A stretch of 8,459 bases of DNA. It comes from JAPLFM01 sp964650885 (GTDB lineage: Bacteria; Bacteroidota; Ignavibacteria; Kapaibacteriales; UBA2268). A program made the position numbers and the translations under genes. The DNA is taken from NCBI GenBank assembly GCA_964650885.1, contig CAZYXG010000067.1:1-8459 (forward strand). The letters are read 5' to 3'. Numbering within the stretch: position 1 is the stretch's first letter; each line of letters starts with the position of its first letter. Shown here in pieces: positions 5,547 through 8,459 of this stretch. The notes below the pieces were generated by a model. The model saw nothing but the letters and a program-made list of their open reading frames with translations, was not told where the DNA came from and ran no database searches.

Positions 5547-6965
5547 TCAGGCTTTAATTAGTTCAAGTTTAGCTATTGATTCAATGTGGAAAGTATGAGG
5601 GAACATATCCACTGGTTGCACTTCTATAGTGCGGTATTTTTCCGAAAGCAATTGCAAGTCACGAGCTTGAGTAGCTGGATTGCAACTAACATAAACAATA
5701 TGCTCTGCTTCAAGTTCCAGCAAATGGCGAATAAGATTTTCAGCCATACCAGCACGAGGAGGGTCAACAATAATTTTATTCGGCTTTGGAAGAGTAGTCA
5801 ATAGTACAGGTATATTTTTATCGTGCAAGTTAGCAGCGAAGAAGTTTGTATTTCCAATGTTATTCAATGTAGCATTTGATTTTGCATCTTCTATTGAACC
5901 CTCATTAAGTTCAATTCCATAGATTGAATCTACTTTGCGGCTAGCTGGCAGAGTGATTGAGCCAGTTCCACAATATAAATCCCATACTATATCTTGCTTT
6001 TGCAAATCAGCATAGTCCAATATGTGCGAAATAAAACTATCAAGCTGGGTTGAGTTAGTTTGGAAGAAAGAGAATGGCGATATTTTGTAGTTAATTCCCA
6101 AAATTTCATCCATAATGTGGTCTGCACCATCTAGCAAAGTTATTTCATTTACTTGCACTGGATTGACTGTCCAATTAATAGCATGGAAAATCGAAGTCGC
6201 TCCGTCTGCTTTAGCAGCGGCAGTAAATTCTCTAATAAATTCGATTTGTGAATCGTTAGTAATTTTGTTTGTAACCAAAATTGCCATATTCTCATTTTTT
6301 TTGATAGAATTTCGTACAATCAAACTGCGAAGAAATCCTTCGTGGGTATGAGTATTGTAACAATCGAGAGCAAATTTTGTAGTTAAATTACGAGTGGACT
6401 TAATTAAGCGATTGCCAAATTCAGATTGGATATGGCAAGTATTGATATTCAAAACTTTATCGTATCTGCCTGGGATATGCAAACCAAAAGCAAACGTTTT
6501 GTCTTCAATATCAGTTTCAGCTTTAATTTCGTCTTCGCTTAACCAGCGTGAAGCAGAAAAAGAGAAATCCATTTTATTGCGATAATTAAACTCTTGAGCA
6601 GATGGCATTACATTATGAACAATAACATCTTCAATTTTGCCAAGACGCTTTAAAGCATCTATAACGTGTGTTTTTTTCCAATAGAGCTGATCGGCATAGC
6701 CAAGGTTTTGCCAAGAGCATCCACCACAAGTGCCGAAATGCTCGCATCGTGCTGTTATTCGCTTTTCAGAAGGAGTTATTACTTCCAGCAGATGGCATTC
6801 CACGTAGCTTTTTTTGTTCTTTTTAATCTGTACTTTAACTAAGTCGCCAGGGATAGCACCTTTGACAAAGTGGACTTTACCTTCTAACTTTGCAACGGCA
6901 ACACCCTCGAAGCCGATAGATTCTATTTCTAATTCAATAACTGGTTTGTTTTTTCTATTTGACAT
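5547..6965 (-). CDS. rlmD: 23S rRNA (uracil-C5)-methyltransferase, RlmD/RumA family
   Basis: This 472-residue TrmA/RumA-family enzyme methylates C5 of a uracil in RNA, in E. coli RlmD U1939 of 23S rRNA. An N-terminal TRAM domain (about 3-63) binds RNA. The Fe-S ligands are C74, C80 and C83 (CEHFGTCGGC) plus C177. The FFQTN element is at 300-304. The SAM-binding motif DLYCGTG is at 329-335 and IIVDPPRAG at 398-406. The catalytic nucleophile is C428 in YVSCNP, and the proposed general base is E462 in FPHTFHIES. All expected residues are present and length is normal. RlmC, RlmCD and RlmD cannot be told apart with certainty from sequence, so the exact uracil is inferred. It is the first gene of a two-gene operon with queE and is divergent from the recombinase homologue. 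Confidence 0.92.
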   Translation of the reverse strand: MSNRKNKPVIELEIESIGFEGVAVAKLEGKVHFVKGAIPGDLVKVQIKKNKKSYVECHLLEVITPSEKRITARCEHFGTCGGCSWQNLGYADQLYWKKTHVIDALKRLGKIEDVIVHNVMPSAQEFNYRNKMDFSFSASRWLSEDEIKAETDIEDKTFAFGLHIPGRYDKVLNINTCHIQSEFGNRLIKSTRNLTTKFALDCYNTHTHEGFLRSLIVRNSIKKNENMAILVTNKITNDSQIEFIREFTAAAKADGATSIFHAINWTVNPVQVNEITLLDGADHIMDEILGINYKISPFSFFQTNSTQLDSFISHILDYADLQKQDIVWDLYCGTGSITLPASRKVDSIYGIELNEGSIEDAKSNATLNNIGNTNFFAANLHDKNIPVLLTTLPKPNKIIVDPPRAGMAENLIRHLLELEAEHIVYVSCNPATQARDLQLLSEKYRTIEVQPVDMFPHTFHIESIAKLELIKA

Positions 6966-6987
6966 TATGCCTGTTCTAATTCTTTTA

Positions 6988-7022
6988 TAATCTTTAATTG
7001 TTATTATTTTAATTAAAGATTA
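6988..7022. repeat. 12-bp perfect inverted repeat in the divergent promoter region
   Basis: TAATCTTTAATT (6988-6999) and AATTAAAGATTA (7011-7022) are perfect inverted arms separated by 11 bp, in the 99-bp gap between rlmD (-) and the recombinase homologue (+). The right arm ends 2 bp before a TATATTTG -7-like element, so a protein bound here could control the recombinase gene and perhaps rlmD. The layout of two inverted arms about 11-12 bp long around a short centre resembles tyrosine-recombinase core sites, though their usual 6-8 bp centre is shorter. Confidence 0.7.
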
Positions 7023-7024
7023 AT

Positions 7025-7032
7025 TATATTTG
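7025..7032 (+). promoter_or_regulatory. Possible Bacteroidetes-type -7 promoter element for the recombinase homologue
   Basis: TATATTTG exactly matches TAnnTTTG and lies 32 bp before the ATG at 7065. The nearest upstream TTG (6998-7000) is 24 bp away, slightly longer than the usual spacing of about 17-23. If used, transcription would begin near 7038-7040 with a leader of about 25 nt. The 12-bp inverted repeat would overlap the promoter spacer. Confidence 0.35.
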
Positions 7033-7064
7033 TTACAAATCGAAGATGCAATTTAAAGAAATTA

Positions 7065-7970
7065 ATGATAAAAGACGTTTTCAAAGAAGTAGAATTAGAA
7101 AATAGCGTGCTGCGAAGCCACGCTGAAAACTTTATTTCATCGTTACAAAAAAAGCCAGCAACAGCACTTACATACCAAAAAGCACTGAATGAATTTATTG
7201 AATTTGCAAATAGAGGCAAGTTTAGATTCACTGTGGAAGATGTGTTGAAATACAAAAGATACTTAGATTACAAGAAGAAAATGACTAAGTATTCTGCAAG
7301 TACATACCTTACTTCGTTAAGACAATTTTGTATCTATTTACTTGGAATTGGAGTGATTGAGAAAAATCCTGCAAGAAGAGTGAATTACAAAATCAAAGAT
7401 AGGGTTGTGAAATTTGATTATTTAACAAAAGAGCAGATTGCAACATTATTTGGCGAAATAACAGAAGAAGAAAAGCAAGGAACTCGAGACAAAGCATTGC
7501 TTAGCTTAATGATATACACTGGATTAAGTGAAGAACAAATACCAAATATTTTGTTTGCTGACTTCCAAAGACAATCAAACAAGAAAAAATTTACACTTTC
7601 TGTGAAAAATCAATTGGGATATTCGCAAATTGAATTGACCAACGATTCCGCAAAACTACTTCAAGACTATATAAAAACTAGGGAATCATCTTTTTCCAAT
7701 GAGCCACTTTTTATCAGCATGAGCAACCGCTCGGGTAAATCGGCAATAACTAAGCGTGGAGTAAGAGAAATTGTCTTACAGCGGTTAAAAGGTGCTTCAT
7801 TTGCAAAGGAAAGTGGGATAAAGTTAACGCCACACACACTTAGCCATACAGCGGCTATACTTTTTGCTGAAAGTGGTGCAAAAAGTGTAGAAGTTGCGAA
7901 AAGATTCGAAATTAAAAGTGATGTAACTTTAAAGAAGATTTTTGAAGCCGCAAAGAAAAACTACAGCTAA
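7065..7970 (+). CDS. Tyrosine recombinase/integrase homologue lacking the catalytic residues
   Basis: This 301-residue protein has the full architecture of a Xer/phage-type tyrosine recombinase: a core-binding domain (about 17-105, ending NPARRV) and a catalytic-fold domain (about 120-297). Aligned by eye with XerD, the active site is gone. The first Arg (TGLR) is S155 in TGLSEEQ. HxLRH is TPHTLSH, keeping H257 but replacing the second Arg with S260. The His/Trp of the LGH motif is K284. The nucleophilic Tyr, nine residues on, is F293 in KKIFEAA. A lysine near K181 may be the beta-hairpin Lys. The frame is open, length is normal and base use matches the neighbours, so this looks like a maintained protein rather than a decaying gene. 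It may bind DNA or partner an active Xer protein without cutting. It starts at ATG with a weak AAAGAA site. Confidence 0.88.
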   Translation: MIKDVFKEVELENSVLRSHAENFISSLQKKPATALTYQKALNEFIEFANRGKFRFTVEDVLKYKRYLDYKKKMTKYSASTYLTSLRQFCIYLLGIGVIEKNPARRVNYKIKDRVVKFDYLTKEQIATLFGEITEEEKQGTRDKALLSLMIYTGLSEEQIPNILFADFQRQSNKKKFTLSVKNQLGYSQIELTNDSAKLLQDYIKTRESSFSNEPLFISMSNRSGKSAITKRGVREIVLQRLKGASFAKESGIKLTPHTLSHTAAILFAESGAKSVEVAKRFEIKSDVTLKKIFEAAKKNYS

Positions 7971-7978
7971 TCCTCTAA

Positions 7979-8293
7979 TTAATTCAAAGAAAGTTCTGGC
8001 ATTCTATGTACTACGTTATTGTGGAAAGCAAGGTCGTTGATTCTATAAACGAAATACTCAAAGAGCGGAAATGTAGAAAGCATAGTTTCGACTTCGTTTT
8101 TACCAGCACCAACGCAAACAATCCAAAGCTTTGACCTATCGGCAGTTAGAGTGTATGAAGAAATTGTACCTTCAGACATAAGTTTGGTTATCATTTCCCT
8201 TTGTTTGGGAATCAAACCAAGGAAATGGGGGTCATAAGTAGTGGGTAAATCTACTTCCACCATAAAATAATTTAAAATTCTAAGTTCTTTCAT
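7979..8293 (-). CDS. Small muconolactone delta-isomerase-like protein (ferredoxin-like dimeric barrel)
   Basis: This 104-residue protein resembles proteins annotated as muconolactone delta-isomerase family. It has a hydrophobic strand YFMVEVDLP (9-17), the helix LIPKQREMITKLMSEGTI (27-44) and a strand SYTLTADRSKLWIVCVGA (46-63). The helix NEVETMLSTFPLFEYF (66-81) and the tail INDLAFHNNVVHRMPELSLN follow. Family members adopt an alpha+beta barrel and act as oligomers. A real muconolactone isomerase role is doubtful because no catechol-pathway gene is nearby. Met11 is an alternative start, but it would remove residues just before the first strand, and the ATG at 8293 has only an AAAAGAAA stretch upstream. 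The gene is convergent with the recombinase homologue: the stop codons are 8 bp apart with no room for a terminator, so the transcripts probably overlap. Confidence 0.75.
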   Translation of the reverse strand: MKELRILNYFMVEVDLPTTYDPHFLGLIPKQREMITKLMSEGTISSYTLTADRSKLWIVCVGAGKNEVETMLSTFPLFEYFVYRINDLAFHNNVVHRMPELSLN

Positions 8294-8332
8294 TTTCTTT
8301 TGTTGACTGTTTCATTACATTAACGAATTCAA

Positions 8333-8381
8333 TTTAAGAAATATTTTAGAAAAAGAAGAATAATCTTGAAAATTTCTTAAA
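8333..8381. repeat. AT-rich inverted repeat with 10-bp arms
   Basis: TTTAAGAAAT (8333-8342) and ATTTCTTAAA (8372-8381) are perfect arms. The inner sequence can add further imperfect pairs (TTT with GAA, then AGA with TCT). It lies about 40 bp upstream of the minus-strand isomerase-like gene, so it could be an operator or part of a leader. No T-run follows on either side that would make it a terminator. Confidence 0.5.
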
Positions 8382-8385
8382 ATAA

Positions 8386-8410
8386 TGAGTAGAATCATTA
8401 ATTCTATTCA
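8386..8410 (+). repeat. Hairpin with 10-bp stem and 5-nt loop
   Basis: TGAGTAGAAT (8386-8395) pairs with ATTCTATTCA (8401-8410) around CATTA. All ten pairs form on + strand RNA with one G-U, while the minus strand has an A-C mismatch at that pair. It starts 5 bp after the previous inverted repeat. The final 49 bases (8411-8459) contain another TTCTTAAA word (8421-8428) and no gene. Confidence 0.5.
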
Positions 8411-8459
8411 ATAACGAGAATTCTTAAATGTAGTGAGCTTGACTCAAAATAAATTAATT

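Noticed and set aside
7809..7822. A 14-nt word, GAAAGTGGGATAAA, in the recombinase gene identical to 4714-4727 in the dyad array
   Set aside because: It has no second arm here, encodes ordinary residues of the protein (around KESGIKL), and one such match in an AT-rich 8-kb window is near chance expectation.
7065..7970. Recombinase gene as a mobile-element remnant or pseudogene
   Set aside because: The frame is complete, both domains are present and composition equals its neighbours. I see no att-like direct repeats, tRNA or phage genes nearby.

Overview
The window is AT-rich DNA from a bacterium, most likely of the Bacteroidota/Chlorobiota (FCB) group. The reasons are a four-helix 'cytochrome B'-like membrane protein of the type annotated in Bacteroidetes, a membrane-protein/XRE-regulator pair common there, start sites that mostly lack strong Shine-Dalgarno sequences, and two exact matches to the TAnnTTTG -7 element. 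A precise genus cannot be read from the sequence. One run of 100 Ns (3735-3834) marks a scaffold gap.

Left part (1-3636, all + strand): a haem-protein-like integral membrane protein, a DUF3817 membrane protein 3 bp later, a metal-dependent O-methyltransferase, a VWA-OmpA lipoprotein whose TTG start overlaps the methyltransferase stop, and a second class I SAM-dependent methyltransferase preceded by a good Shine-Dalgarno sequence. The last three look co-transcribed. The lipoprotein should sit in the outer membrane, hold peptidoglycan through its OmpA domain and bind a partner through its VWA domain.

Middle (3637-4875): the gap, then a minus-strand pair in which a four-TM membrane protein gene overlaps a 66-residue XRE regulator by 8 bp. 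Upstream of the pair lies a 355-bp gene-free region. It holds TGTAAA/TTTACA half-sites around a possible promoter, and three 23-nt dyads at an exact 30-bp period (4686-4768). The dyads are the most structured non-coding element here.

Right part (4876-8459): rlmD and queE form a minus-strand operon of two Fe-S enzymes that act in RNA modification. Divergent from rlmD is a full-length tyrosine-recombinase homologue in which both catalytic arginines, the His/Trp position and the tyrosine nucleophile are all replaced (S155, S260, K284, F293). A 12-bp inverted repeat sits in the shared promoter region. A convergent muconolactone-isomerase-like small protein ends 8 bp from the recombinase gene, and the window closes with 166 bp of non-coding sequence containing two hairpins.

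The most promising leads are the catalytically dead recombinase with its adjacent inverted repeat, and the 30-bp-period dyad array.
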